DNA of 64,000 nucleotides from Methanomassiliicoccales archaeon (GTDB lineage Archaea; Thermoplasmatota; Thermoplasmata; Methanomassiliicoccales; JACIVX01), in assembly GCA_038850735.1 (NCBI GenBank), contig JAWCLO010000004.1, forward strand, positions 1 through 64,000. Direction: 5' to 3'. The notes under the pieces were generated by a model, which made no database searches, was not told where the DNA came from, and saw only the letters and a list, made by a program, of their open reading frames with translations. Shown here in pieces: positions 18,194 through 27,323 of the stretch (the first letter of the stretch is position 1; every line of letters starts with the position of its first letter). The position numbers and the translations under genes are program-made.

Positions 18194-18720
18194 CGTACTG
18201 TTTTCCAGCATGATCTTTTGGAACCAAAAGTAACAATGAGATTCCTGATTTTCCCTAATTCCCAGGATATGAATTGCCTAACTCCTGATGGCCTTAACGA
18301 GCATTTAATGCGGAATTCCCTTACTTCCATGAAAACATAGATGAAGAATAATACAAGAATCAGAATCATTTCAGCCAATGAAAGTACCCCTAACAATTCA
18401 ATCTGGACAAAATCCATTACAAGATGCGAGCACCACGCTATAATTGGAATCGAATATCTGAAAGAGATAGATGCGGGAGCGACGATGATAATCGCCATCG
18501 GGGAATGTAAAATAGATTTCCATTGTACTGGCGAAGATAAAAGCGCATCTATGTCAAAGATACCTGAAATACCATTGCTTTTGATGAACGTGGGGATCCC
18601 GAATAAATGATCAATATCAATAAGAACTCCGAAGAGCAATAGAACAAAAATCTCGTTTCTATCGAGTTTTAGCATATGGATGATAATGGCGATGAATAAG
18701 AGATGCGTGATTAATAACAT
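18190..18720 (-). CDS. hydrophobic membrane protein, possibly related to membrane metal-dependent hydrolases (DUF457-like)
   Basis: A 176-residue membrane protein with four or five hydrophobic helices. The stretch LFGVLIDIDHLFGIP resembles the D-x-D-H helix of the YdjM/DUF457 type, and SHLVMDFVQIE gives a second His/Asp pair, but the assignment is tentative. It overlaps the convergent dehydrogenase stop by 4 bases and stands alone. Confidence 0.55.
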   Translation of the reverse strand: MLLITHLLFIAIIIHMLKLDRNEIFVLLLFGVLIDIDHLFGIPTFIKSNGISGIFDIDALLSSPVQWKSILHSPMAIIIVAPASISFRYSIPIIAWCSHLVMDFVQIELLGVLSLAEMILILVLFFIYVFMEVREFRIKCSLRPSGVRQFISWELGKIRNLIVTFGSKRSCWKTVR

Positions 18721-18956
18721 GAAATCCCTATTTTTCCAAATCCGGTTTCCGGAACATTTGAAAGGGCTGAACGATAACCCGTATATAAATAATATCTATC
18801 TGATTATCTAATTTGGTATTACTGAAAACAGAATTCATAAAATCTCCAGACCTCGTTGAAAGACGGTCTATAATGTAGAATTACAACCTTTTTTTGGACT
18901 TAACTCGGTAAATACTAAAAATGCCAACTCTCTATAGATCTTGAAATCGAATTTTT

Positions 18957-19181
18957 TCAATATCGTAATATAATAAACCGACATTTATTACAACGAAATC
19001 CTTCGAGACTAAATCTCAGATCTCTTTCACTAACTTCGGCACTTTCAATGCCTGCTCTTACAAAGCGCCACTGCAGACCACATTCTACCAAAGGATATGA
19101 ATACAAGGTAAAAACTGTGGATTGATAACTTGAAGTGATGTATCCCCTTTCCATTTCCTCGTTACATTTCGGACACTTCAT
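18957..19181 (-). CDS. small zinc-ribbon protein (PF20097-like)
   Basis: Seventy-four residues with two cysteine pairs: CPKCNEEMERGYI at the start and CNKCRFIIL at the end, flanking a beta-rich middle. This layout is shared by small archaeal zinc-ribbon proteins of unknown role. A single ATG start is present. About 235 bases of AT-rich sequence follow it before the membrane-protein gene. Confidence 0.65.
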   Translation of the reverse strand: MKCPKCNEEMERGYITSSYQSTVFTLYSYPLVECGLQWRFVRAGIESAEVSERDLRFSLEGFRCNKCRFIILRY

Positions 19182-19507
19182 GATACGATATTTTATGGAA
19201 AAGCTATATCTTATTTTTTTCTGACCTCATGTAATGGAATCTCCACCATTGTTAGATGTTAATCTTGTTGGCGGAGTGAAGCGTTTTTTCTTTGAATTCT
19301 AATACTAGATTTACAATCTCAAAAAAATCATTAGGCGATCTCGTACAATCAAATTGAAACAGCATGGTACTCTCAAGTAAGTGAAAAATTACAGAAGGCA
19401 TATGATCCAAGAATTTAAATCGAAGGAAGGTCGTGCATTTTCCCACTTAAATTAGAATTGGCAAACTTTACAAATCGGTCGAGATGAAGAATCAATAATA
19501 TGATGAG
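19182..19507. other. AT-rich intergenic region
   Basis: Separates two divergent genes. A 64-codon minus-strand frame (19252-19446) lacks a recognisable domain and is not called. No RNA structure was noticed. Confidence 0.4.
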
Positions 19508-20602
19508 GTGCTGGCAGTTATGATCGCAGGAATAGTTATTCATGGTCCCGAAGCCATCGATACTCAATTCTTTGATCGTGCTTTAAGTGTAATAGGAAAA
19601 CAGTTTGTTGTCAAAAGAATATTGATGAGTGGTTACACTGGGATAGCTGCCGTCATTGATGCTGGTCTCGAAGATGTCATTGACATCAATCAACATTTAG
19701 TTCCCTCTCAAGCAATATTAGCGCTCCAGGAGGTATCAGATATTATTTTTTTGATGAATTACGGAAAAAACAAAGAATCGATCATGAAATTTGGCGAATT
19801 GATTTTTCTAAGGATTAAGGATAAGCTGTCAAAGCCTCTAATACAGGTTGACAATGGCGTTTTTATCGGATGGAATTCACCTTTGCCGAAATTTCTCATG
19901 GATTTAGCTGAAAAAGAAGGAGCGATAGTGATTGAAATGCCCGAAATGACGCAGAAATCCTGTGATCGAACTTGGCGATTAATTAGTGGTGTTATTCCAG
20001 GCGAAAACGTTTGGATAAACGGGATTGTAGTGGGAAAGGCTATTTCGAGTCATGTTGCAATTTCAAAAGATCAAAATGGAAGACTGATTGCTGAAGGAAT
20101 AAAACTCAAACAAAGCGGAGTAGAAAGGTTAGGAATTTATGACATTTGGACGGCGAGAGTAAGAAGCGGAGTGATACGCAGAACACGATCGATACCGCGA
20201 TGCATAGGTATTGAAAAGCGAGGTTATATTTCAATCGTGGACCACCAAACTGAGGAAGCGGTATACTCTAGCAGAAACTCGCGATTTGTTGTCACAATTG
20301 GTGACGATACCAGCAAAACGGCGGGGAGTATTCTTTACCGATTTGGCATACCAATAATCGCCATAACGGACGGAGACGAAGATGGAATTAGCAGAGAAGA
20401 ATTGTTTTACCCCGGTTCAATTGTTATACGCGTTAAACCAGGGCATGATGATGTGATTGGGGAGAGGATAAAGGATATCCTTTTTAAAGGCTCAAAGGAA
20501 ATTGCCACGGAAATTTCTATTGAGGAGATGACAAAAGCAATAATTGAAATGTCAGATGGCTTGATTGTTGAAATCAAAAAATACCAACAGCTATTCAATT
20601 GA
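19508..20602 (+). CDS. DUF2117 family protein (methanogen-conserved)
   Basis: A 364-residue soluble protein of the DUF2117 family found mainly in methanogens, function unknown. The N-terminus IAGIVIHGPEAIDTQFFDRAL is typical. The central part resembles a nucleotide-binding alpha/beta fold (FLMNYGKNKESIMKFGELI), and the C-terminal third contains GDDTSKTAGSILYRFGIPI and TDGDEDGI. It is monocistronic, with the start at 19508 or the ATG at 19520. Presence only in methanogens suggests a link to coenzyme or methanogenesis metabolism; that is inference. Confidence 0.75.
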   Translation: MLAVMIAGIVIHGPEAIDTQFFDRALSVIGKQFVVKRILMSGYTGIAAVIDAGLEDVIDINQHLVPSQAILALQEVSDIIFLMNYGKNKESIMKFGELIFLRIKDKLSKPLIQVDNGVFIGWNSPLPKFLMDLAEKEGAIVIEMPEMTQKSCDRTWRLISGVIPGENVWINGIVVGKAISSHVAISKDQNGRLIAEGIKLKQSGVERLGIYDIWTARVRSGVIRRTRSIPRCIGIEKRGYISIVDHQTEEAVYSSRNSRFVVTIGDDTSKTAGSILYRFGIPIIAITDGDEDGISREELFYPGSIVIRVKPGHDDVIGERIKDILFKGSKEIATEISIEEMTKAIIEMSDGLIVEIKKYQQLFN

Positions 20603-20684
20603 CCCTGGATCTTTCTTTATATAAATAGAATTCTTATTCTTAATCTTCGTTATCTATTCAGTTTATCTCACTTTACCTTAAGCC

Positions 20685-21182
20685 CTATTTAATATTAAGG
20701 ATCACAGGATGGCTGTTATCTCTAAGCTTATTCTTCAGGGCCTTTTCTATAAAGGATGTATAACTACGAGAGCAGCACCTCCCAGAAGGATTTGTGTACT
20801 TGCACATGCCTCCGCCGCCGATTCCAGTCATGCCCTTTACTTCATCTACGGTTTTTGCTCCTCGTTCAATCGCACGCAGTACATCTTCCTCCGTAACTTG
20901 TTTACAGTAGCACAATGGTTTAGGCGATGTCTTTTCCTTAAATGTTACTTTCGTTTTCACATCTTCCTTCTTCAATATCGTGTGAGATGTCTCTGTAAAA
21001 TACACGACTTCACAATTGGGATTCTCGCAAAAATAGTATTTTGCGTCCTCCAGAGGCCACTTTTTCTCGGAAACATGGATTAATACTGTTATTTTATCGA
21101 CCTCATAACCTTCATTTCTACATATTGGACATACCGCCATGCCATTTGAATCATATCTAGCAATTAATAAATTTTCCTCCAT
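20685..21182 (-). CDS. CopZ-like [2Fe-2S]/zinc protein with BFD-type domain
   Basis: About 165 residues in two parts: an N-terminal zinc-ribbon part (CPICRNEGYEV, later CENPNCEVVYF) and a C-terminal BFD-like [2Fe-2S] part (CYCKQVTEEDVLRAI, CKYTNPSGRCC). The layout matches the N-terminal domain of the Archaeoglobus CopZ chaperone, but the heavy-metal-associated domain is missing. It could deliver iron or copper or act in redox. The frame opens at a TTG at 21215; the ATG at 21182 is the likelier start. A CopA pump is encoded at 40 kb. Confidence 0.75.
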   Translation of the reverse strand: MEENLLIARYDSNGMAVCPICRNEGYEVDKITVLIHVSEKKWPLEDAKYYFCENPNCEVVYFTETSHTILKKEDVKTKVTFKEKTSPKPLCYCKQVTEEDVLRAIERGAKTVDEVKGMTGIGGGGMCKYTNPSGRCCSRSYTSFIEKALKNKLRDNSHPVILNIK

Positions 21183-21272
21183 GACCGTTGCAAAGTGCTC
21201 TTGTTTTAATAACAAACCAGATCGTATCTTATAATAATCCCGAAAGGCAGTACAAAGAAATCAGAGATTGAA

Positions 21273-21360
21273 TGGTGCGGGGGAAGGGATTTGAACCCTT
21301 GGACCCCTACGAGACAAGACCCTCAATCTTGCGCCTTTGGCCAGGCTTGGCTACCCCCGC
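21273..21360 (-). tRNA. tRNA-Leu(GAG)
   Basis: On the minus strand a 7-base acceptor GCGGGGG pairs with CCCCCGC. The anticodon stem CAAGA/TCTTG encloses TTGAGGG, giving anticodon GAG (Leu, CUC/CUU). A long class II variable region and a GGTTCAAATCC-type T-arm follow. Discriminator A and CCA are encoded. No intron was seen. Confidence 0.95.
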
Positions 21361-21541
21361 GGATAGTTTCCGAATATTTGGGATACTTATTAATTCTTTT
21401 GTAAGTAGAGGAAAAAATGGGAACCGATTCGCTAAAATTTGAAATTCTAAGTAATTTCTAGAAAAGTTAAATAAGTAGAATGAGACCTATTTGGATTTGC
21501 ATCATCCAAATTATTCTGAAAAAGGGGGCTACTAAATCAGT

Positions 21542-22666
21542 ATGGAAGAATTCACAAAAAAAATCACAGAGGGAAAAGGTGCGTTCTCACTCTATATCCC
21601 AAAGAAATGGATCAATAGGTGGAGAGATATTCAGCTAAAAGAGAGAAATGTCAGAATGATTCTACTAGAGGATTTTCTCGTGATTACACCGGTTCATAAG
21701 TCCTCTTTTGCATCTTTGTACGTATCGAGCCATTCTGTTGACGATATAAAGCGATTTATCTTGGCATCGTATATCAAGGGTTTTGAAGGTGCTGAGCTTA
21801 TTGCTGCGGATAGGTTCTCCGACGAGCAAATAATGGGCTCAAGAGACTTCGTAAGATTTCTAGATGAGCGAATTTCGCTGGACGCAACTGAAAAGAGAAT
21901 AGAGCTTAAGTTTGACAACCCGCGCGAAGGGACCAATTCCAGCTTCGTTCACATGCGATCTTTGATCTTTGATAAGCTTGGTGATGCCTTTCAGCTTTTG
22001 AAAGAACTCATTGAATACTTTGACAGAAATGCGAGGAGATCGCTTCACATCATGCAAATATTAAGACTTCTTGAGGAGGATATCGATAAACTGGTTTTTA
22101 GAATTCTTCGGCAGGCCTCTCGATTTGAAATGCCTATAGAAACAATATCAGATTTACATTTTGTCTCTCTCACTGTGAGTTATCTAGAAAGCATGAGTGA
22201 TAGCGTTTTCGGCATTGTGCGAAGCGTTTGTGGCATCTACGAAATAGACTATAGGCGCCTCTCTTTTCCCACGGACGTGTTGATGCGAGATGTTGTTCCG
22301 ACTCAATTTGTTCGATCCGGTGATTGTGAAGCTATAAAGAAGCTTTATATGGCTTATCTGGATTTATGCAAAACACATATTAATAAAATTTATTCATGCG
22401 TCGTTAATAAAAATCCACTAGAGGCATTCGCATTGAAGGAAGATCTCGTAAAACTCCGGGAGAAAATCATTGATGATATGAATAATAAACTCGACTCATT
22501 TTTTAAAAAGAAAACAAAAGAAGAACCTTATCCGAAGACTGCTGATTTATTAGCAATTGGTCATAGAATTGCTGACATTATCACAAAGCTTGAGGAATTG
22601 GCAAAACTGGTTACGATTTATCAGGTACCGATGCAATCCGAGATAACTGAAGGTCGAGTGCAATGA
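21542..22666 (+). CDS. PhoU-domain protein with N-terminal AbrB/SpoVT-like domain (first of pair)
   Basis: A 374-residue protein. Residues 1-50 form an AbrB/SpoVT-like domain (GAFSLYIPKKWINRWRD, LEDFLVITP), and the rest is helical and PhoU-like with two repeats. Archaeal proteins of this type are annotated as phosphate uptake regulators, but no pst genes are present here. The ATG at 21542 is preceded by a TATA-rich stretch. It overlaps the next, paralogous gene by 4 bases (ATGA). Confidence 0.8.
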   Translation: MEEFTKKITEGKGAFSLYIPKKWINRWRDIQLKERNVRMILLEDFLVITPVHKSSFASLYVSSHSVDDIKRFILASYIKGFEGAELIAADRFSDEQIMGSRDFVRFLDERISLDATEKRIELKFDNPREGTNSSFVHMRSLIFDKLGDAFQLLKELIEYFDRNARRSLHIMQILRLLEEDIDKLVFRILRQASRFEMPIETISDLHFVSLTVSYLESMSDSVFGIVRSVCGIYEIDYRRLSFPTDVLMRDVVPTQFVRSGDCEAIKKLYMAYLDLCKTHINKIYSCVVNKNPLEAFALKEDLVKLREKIIDDMNNKLDSFFKKKTKEEPYPKTADLLAIGHRIADIITKLEELAKLVTIYQVPMQSEITEGRVQ

Positions 22667-23763
22667 ATCAGAAGAAGATCAAATCAATTAAAAGACTAAC
22701 ACGCGCAGGTTCAGGTGGCTATTCAGTCTACCTTCCTAAGAAATGGATAAGAAATTGGAACGATGATCATGAAATGCCTAAAGAAATCAAAATGTTTAAT
22801 GTGGGTGACTATCTTATTTTGGCTCCGAATTCGATCAGAAGAAGGATTGAAGTAAATGTTGATAACATGGGATCGCGCGAATTAAGAGAGTTCATCCTAT
22901 CATCTTACATCAATGGGGCAGATGATTTTGTACTTCAATCATCTTTTCTTTCCGATGCTAGTATTGGAGAATCACTATCGATAATTAGAGCATTGGATGA
23001 AAATCTCGTTCATTTTTCTTCTGAGACTGGAAATTCATATTCAACCCGAACATCTTTTTCGCATGAGACTGGAGTGCTTATGCGCCTTCTTTTTGAAAAG
23101 ATTAATGAAGCAGGGTTACTCCTATCAGATCTCCTTCGGAACTTTGATATAAATCCAGAAAAAGGTCTTCATATTCTGAGACTACTGTATTCATTGGAAG
23201 AGGAGGATATCGACAGGATTGCTTTTCAAATCATGAGAAATGCCTCAAAATTTGATATAGAACTTGAAACGACAACTGAAATTAATCTACTCTGGGCGTT
23301 GGCGGATAACCTGGAAAAGATTGGGGATACGTTTTATTCGATAATCGGACTGGTGTGCGATTTCTTTGGACTCGAAATCGAGGAATTGAGATACCCAGTA
23401 GAATACATTCAACAACATATCGAATCAAAAAATTTCGCGTTATCCGAGTCGGTCAAGCACCTAAAGGAATCGATGTTTGAACATATTAGGCATTTCCAGT
23501 TTTCTTTAGGCCATATCAGGGATGCCATGTTGGCGAAAGATGGCAAAGCAGCTCTAAAATGCGCTGATGCTTTGACACGTTATATTAGTCAAGCAGAGCG
23601 CGAATATTGGGAAAATTTGGCTGAGATCATAAAGCCTATGGCAGTACATGAGCGCATGTCGTTCATTTTCTGCAACGAACTTGCCTTGCGCATTTGGACC
23701 CTTCTTTCACTCCTTGAAGGAATGGCGAAGCGGATTGCGCTTGTGTATTTCTCATACAAGTAG
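22663..23763 (+). CDS. PhoU-domain protein with N-terminal AbrB/SpoVT-like domain (second of pair)
   Basis: A 366-residue paralogue of the preceding gene with the same layout: GGYSVYLPKKWIRNWND in the AbrB-like domain, then PhoU-like helices (LHILRLLYSLEEEDIDRIAFQIMRNASKFDIE closely matches its neighbour). Translational coupling with the first gene and matching length suggest a heteromer. Role by family: phosphate-signalling or DNA-binding regulator; direct evidence is lacking. Confidence 0.8.
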   Translation: MNQKKIKSIKRLTRAGSGGYSVYLPKKWIRNWNDDHEMPKEIKMFNVGDYLILAPNSIRRRIEVNVDNMGSRELREFILSSYINGADDFVLQSSFLSDASIGESLSIIRALDENLVHFSSETGNSYSTRTSFSHETGVLMRLLFEKINEAGLLLSDLLRNFDINPEKGLHILRLLYSLEEEDIDRIAFQIMRNASKFDIELETTTEINLLWALADNLEKIGDTFYSIIGLVCDFFGLEIEELRYPVEYIQQHIESKNFALSESVKHLKESMFEHIRHFQFSLGHIRDAMLAKDGKAALKCADALTRYISQAEREYWENLAEIIKPMAVHERMSFIFCNELALRIWTLLSLLEGMAKRIALVYFSYK

Positions 23764-24057
23764 AAACATAGAAGCAATTGGATCCAGTTAGATTAATTCT
23801 CTACATTAATTCGCATGTCATATAAGATCTTGTACATATCGTGAAATATATTCACATGGAAGTGAGGAGAAAAACTCCTGTTATGGTCGGGTTTTGATCA
23901 TCAAAAAATATGTTGGCAGATTTCGGAAATTCGTCTTGTATTGATAAAGGATATCTGGAATGTTATTAACGAATGTAATTTTCGCTTCTCAACGTACGAA
24001 GTCCTAGATCTCTCTCATTAATGGACATGATTAAATATTAGTAAGGTTCTCGATGAA

Positions 24058-24362
24058 TTGCCAGGAGAGGGAGGGCAGCCGACGGTGAAGGATATATTCC
24101 TTCGCTGAGGAAGGTTCCCCCTCCTAGAGAAGGTGGGCCACGTAAGTGGCTGGGCGAGAGCCCAGGCAAGGGCACAGAAACGACACAGCTTCGACCGAGG
24201 ATGACTCGCTCGGCGATGACGTTGGTCGAAGATTTGGTGAAACGGCGACACCCCACCGGAGCAAGCCCAAACAGCTGGGATGACTACTCAGGACCAGCGG
24301 GTAGGGCGCTTAGTTGAATGCTGCCTGAAACAGAAGGGGACCTACTACCCTCACCTGGCAAT
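24058..24362 (+). ncRNA. rnpB: RNase P RNA
   Basis: Catalytic RNA for tRNA 5' maturation. The 5' TTGCCAGG-A-GAGGG pairs with the 3' CCCTC-A-CCTGGCAA as helix P1. Conserved archaeal blocks are visible: GCTGAGGAAGGTTC (about 24104), ACAGAAACGAC (about 24174), GGTGAAACGGCGACACC (about 24236), GGAGCAAGCCCAAACAG and the 3' ACAGAAGGGGACC (about 24330). A TATA-like TTAAATATT lies about 25 bases upstream. The stretch is clearly GC-richer than its surroundings. Short frames over it are spurious. Confidence 0.93.
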
Positions 24363-24435
24363 TTGGTTCAGGAGAAATCGTCGAAATCTTGGCGCGACAG
24401 GATCGTGAAAGAATCAATTAAGGAGGAATTTGTCG

Positions 24436-24765
24436 ATGAAAATCTTCAGATATCTCGAAGCAAGTGTTGCCGAGCCCGTTACAGGTGTAAAAAGAAGAAT
24501 GATTGCATGTGGGGATAGCTCTCAGATCATAGAATACTTCCTGCCTAAGGGAGCAATTTTTCCACTTCATAAGCATCCACAAGAACAAACTGGTTTCGTA
24601 GCGGAGGGTATACTTCGCATGATCATTGGCGGAGAGGAATATGTTCTGACGAAAGGTGATGGATATTTCATCGCCCCGAATGTTGAGCATTCTACTGTTG
24701 CGCTGGAAGATTGTATTAACATCGATGTGTTTTCACCGCCCAGACAAGAATATAAGGACAGATGA
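24436..24765 (+). CDS. cupin-domain protein
   Basis: A small single-domain cupin of about 109 residues with both cupin motifs: PLHKHPQEQTGFVAEG (metal-ligand His/His/Glu) and the later GDGYFIAPNVEHSTVA. It probably binds a metal or small ligand; the substrate is unknown. AAGGAGGA at 24420-24427 sits 8-9 bases from the ATG at 24436, which I prefer over the in-frame TTG at 24430. Confidence 0.85.
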   Translation: MKIFRYLEASVAEPVTGVKRRMIACGDSSQIIEYFLPKGAIFPLHKHPQEQTGFVAEGILRMIIGGEEYVLTKGDGYFIAPNVEHSTVALEDCINIDVFSPPRQEYKDR

Positions 24766-25132
24766 GATGGAAGACTATCTAAAGCTCGAATTCTCATAGT
24801 CCCGCCCGATAAAACTAAATTTTACAATTTTAGGAAAGACAAAGCCACACACGATAAAATTGACTAAATGTCATCCATTTATTTATGATTCCAATTACGC
24901 AGAGCTGCGACGTCCCAAACATTCTAAACAGATATTACCAGAATTCGGATGCTTCTTAAGCTACTAGATTCTCCACTTTGCAATACAAAAAGCATCGCAA
25001 TTTTTCAGCGCCTAGCATCATTGACCTGCGGTTTCGCTTTTTTAACGATTTAGCCGTACGAAATCCAATTTTTTCGCTAGCAAGATGTAATATCGGAGAA
25101 AATTTAACGTAATCTGAGGAGGACTTAGAAGC
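24766..25132. other. AT-rich intergenic region
   Basis: A 367-base stretch between the cupin gene and a DUF835 gene. No coding frame, RNA or repeat was recognised. AGGAGG at about 25116 is the likely ribosome binding site of the DUF835 gene. Confidence 0.4.
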
Positions 25133-25603
25133 ATGATTTCCAATGGAAAGACTTATTTGTTTGTAGAAAGAGTACCGCTCAGGACCCATCAAATCTTGAG
25201 AAGGGAGTTGACGCTCGGCAAGAAAGTTTTTTACATATCAAAGAATGCTCCACATTTATTAAAGACCCAACTTAGCTTCGATGATAAGAAATTGATCGTA
25301 AGGTGGCTTAATCCGCGTCCAAGAGGCGACTGCATTCCACCAATGAATTTGAAAACATTTGAAAAGCATGTCGAATCATTCATAGCCGAGAACAGATCCG
25401 GTATCGTTGTCCTGAATGGTTTAGAAATCCTCCAAATGTGGAACGGATTTATACCCGTGATCAAAACATTGAAAAAACTTCAGGGAAAAATGAATCAGCA
25501 TGGCATTTCAATGATGATCAGCCTCGACCCGAAGACTCAATTTGAGAACCACTTGATCATGCTTCAAAGGATATCCGACGAAGTTGTATCGAGCAATGCC
25601 TAA
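25133..25603 (+). CDS. DUF835 domain protein
   Basis: A 156-residue stand-alone DUF835 protein. It shows the usual pattern KTYLFVERVPLRTHQIL at the N-terminus, a GIVVLNGLEILQMW motif in the middle and MMISLDPKTQF near the end. DUF835 is common in Thermoplasmata and has no established function. The fold looks like a P-loop-less RecA/KaiC relative, by analogy of the D/N-G-L-E motif with Walker B (inference). A ribosome binding site GAGGAGG precedes the ATG. Confidence 0.8.
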   Translation: MISNGKTYLFVERVPLRTHQILRRELTLGKKVFYISKNAPHLLKTQLSFDDKKLIVRWLNPRPRGDCIPPMNLKTFEKHVESFIAENRSGIVVLNGLEILQMWNGFIPVIKTLKKLQGKMNQHGISMMISLDPKTQFENHLIMLQRISDEVVSSNA

Positions 25604-25661
25604 GTTATCCATTGATCTCCGAAAACTTAATCCGCCTGTTCTGGAATAATAGAGGCCGCAG

Positions 25662-26708
25662 ATGACAACGGATTTTGCACAGAGAGTACGAAAACAAACA
25701 CCCAAGTTGAGGGAAATTGAGGGAGCTTGTGGTATTTGCCACGGCACGCTTGAAGCGATTACAAGTGAGGGTGGAATGGTTTGTGCCTTCGAGAAGCCGA
25801 ACGGAATTGAGGCTGTAATAAAAGACGACGAGGGTAACAAAATTGGCGAGGGTTTTGATATTGTATGGTCACCAGCAGTGTTGGCTGCAGAAATTGAAGC
25901 AGGTCTTGTGCCAGAATCGTTGAAGCAACGCCTTCATCATGATGCATTAACTCGCAAAGATGAAATCGATGCCGTTGCGAAAATTTTTGGATATGGCCGT
26001 GTACTAACGCCATCAGTCCTTGCTCTTCAGTTTGTGAATGAGATAGGTGGACGAACAGTTATCAGAAGAGAAGGGCTCGGTGTCATTGCAAAGATGTTCA
26101 ATAAAGAAAATGATCTGTTGGTTACTTCATCAATCTCCTATTGTCCGACTTGCGCTATTGTAAAAGCAGCGGCAAGAAGTGCAGAAATTTCATCCTTTAT
26201 AAAAGAGAAATTAGAAGGAGCACGCAATACCGGGAAATTGAAATATGAAAGGCGCGTCGAGAATCGATACGAGGCAAAGGGAGGAGCTGTTAGGGCGAGC
26301 ATCCTCGAAGGTAACAAAGTAATCGCCGACAGGGTCCTTGGTTGTTGTATTGCATACAGCACGACAAAAGCAGAAATCGCGGCTGGGTTTATTCCACCAG
26401 AGGGTGCAAAACGTTTTAAAGCTTACTGCAATCTATGTCCAATGAAGCATTGCTGGATGGAAAAATCCATGGGTGCAATGGGAAATATTGTTCTTCACAG
26501 ACTTAGTGAGATTGGTACAGAAATCGAGGTTTCGGCAAACGGGTTAATCATTGCGCGTTTGCCTGGAAAGGAAGCGATTCAAGGTCGAGGTACTTTGTGC
26601 TCACTGAGTGCGCTAACAAATATGCTTATCACTGCTGAAGGAAGCAAAATCCTTAAACCATCGCCGGCAAAGAGATTTCCTGATGCTAAGAAGGGTGAAG
26701 ACGAGTAA
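25662..26708 (+). CDS. conserved cysteine-rich protein, function unknown
   Basis: I do not recognise this 348-residue protein. It has several cysteine clusters: GACGICHG at the start, YCPTCAIV in the middle, LGCCIAYS, and CNLCPMKHC late in the sequence. These could bind one or two Fe-S clusters or zinc. No membrane segments or nucleotide-binding motif were seen. The first half alternates short helices and charged loops. It follows the DUF835 gene by 58 bases on the same strand and may share its transcript. Confidence 0.65.
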   Translation: MTTDFAQRVRKQTPKLREIEGACGICHGTLEAITSEGGMVCAFEKPNGIEAVIKDDEGNKIGEGFDIVWSPAVLAAEIEAGLVPESLKQRLHHDALTRKDEIDAVAKIFGYGRVLTPSVLALQFVNEIGGRTVIRREGLGVIAKMFNKENDLLVTSSISYCPTCAIVKAAARSAEISSFIKEKLEGARNTGKLKYERRVENRYEAKGGAVRASILEGNKVIADRVLGCCIAYSTTKAEIAAGFIPPEGAKRFKAYCNLCPMKHCWMEKSMGAMGNIVLHRLSEIGTEIEVSANGLIIARLPGKEAIQGRGTLCSLSALTNMLITAEGSKILKPSPAKRFPDAKKGEDE

Positions 26709-27323
26709 TCTAAAGAGGTAATACGATTTTATCAGTATGCATTTTGCAATCTCAGGAACCATGATAACTAATGGGGATATGGGAATAACTTTCGAATTTG
26801 ACATTTCTCAACGCAATAATTAATCTGTCAAATTAATAGATTGATTGTGCACTTAAATGAGTATCGATTATTTGATTAAATGCAGCTTTCTAGAAGCAAT
26901 CATAGGAATTAGCATTTTCTCATTGTGATTACATTGTCGCACATTAATTTTCATTATTGTTTCGAACTAATTGACATAAATCATTGCTTGCTCCAGAATG
27001 TGGAAATTTCGTTACTTGGGTAGAGATTTCAACCCCAATAGCCTTGCGACAGCGTATCGCGCAACGGGGGCGGGAAAGGCTATAGCCAATCAAACATCTT
27101 GCATGATCTCGCTTCTTGCATTGAGCGGATCTTAAATCCATAGTTCACGAAATCTTGATGCGCAAGGACTCGCAGTTAATGAGACTTTTAGACTTACGGC
27201 AAATGTTAATAGTCAAAGATTAATGTAATTAGCAGAAGAAAGGTTACAGACTCGCAATACTTGAGCAAATTAGAGACCAGACGGTTTTTCATATATTTTA
27301 GTACCCCAGAATTCCTTCCAATA
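26709..27323. other. long intergenic region with a possible structured RNA
   Basis: Convergent 615-base gap. Most is AT-rich, but about 27010-27130 is GC-richer and contains nested complementary segments: TTGGG/CCCAA (27016-27037), ATAGCCTT (27038-27045) with AAGGCTAT (27076-27083), and CGCT/AGCG (about 27110-27126). It fits no RNA family I know. Strand is undecided. Confidence 0.35.

Noticed and set aside
19252-19446. 64-codon minus-strand frame between the zinc-ribbon and DUF2117 genes
   Set aside because: No domain and no clear start signal; composition looks like translated AT-rich spacer.
27000-27140. A tRNA or tRNA-like gene in the GC-rich stretch
   Set aside because: A T-loop-like GGGGTTGAAATC is visible on the minus strand, but no acceptor, D-arm or anticodon arm fits around it.
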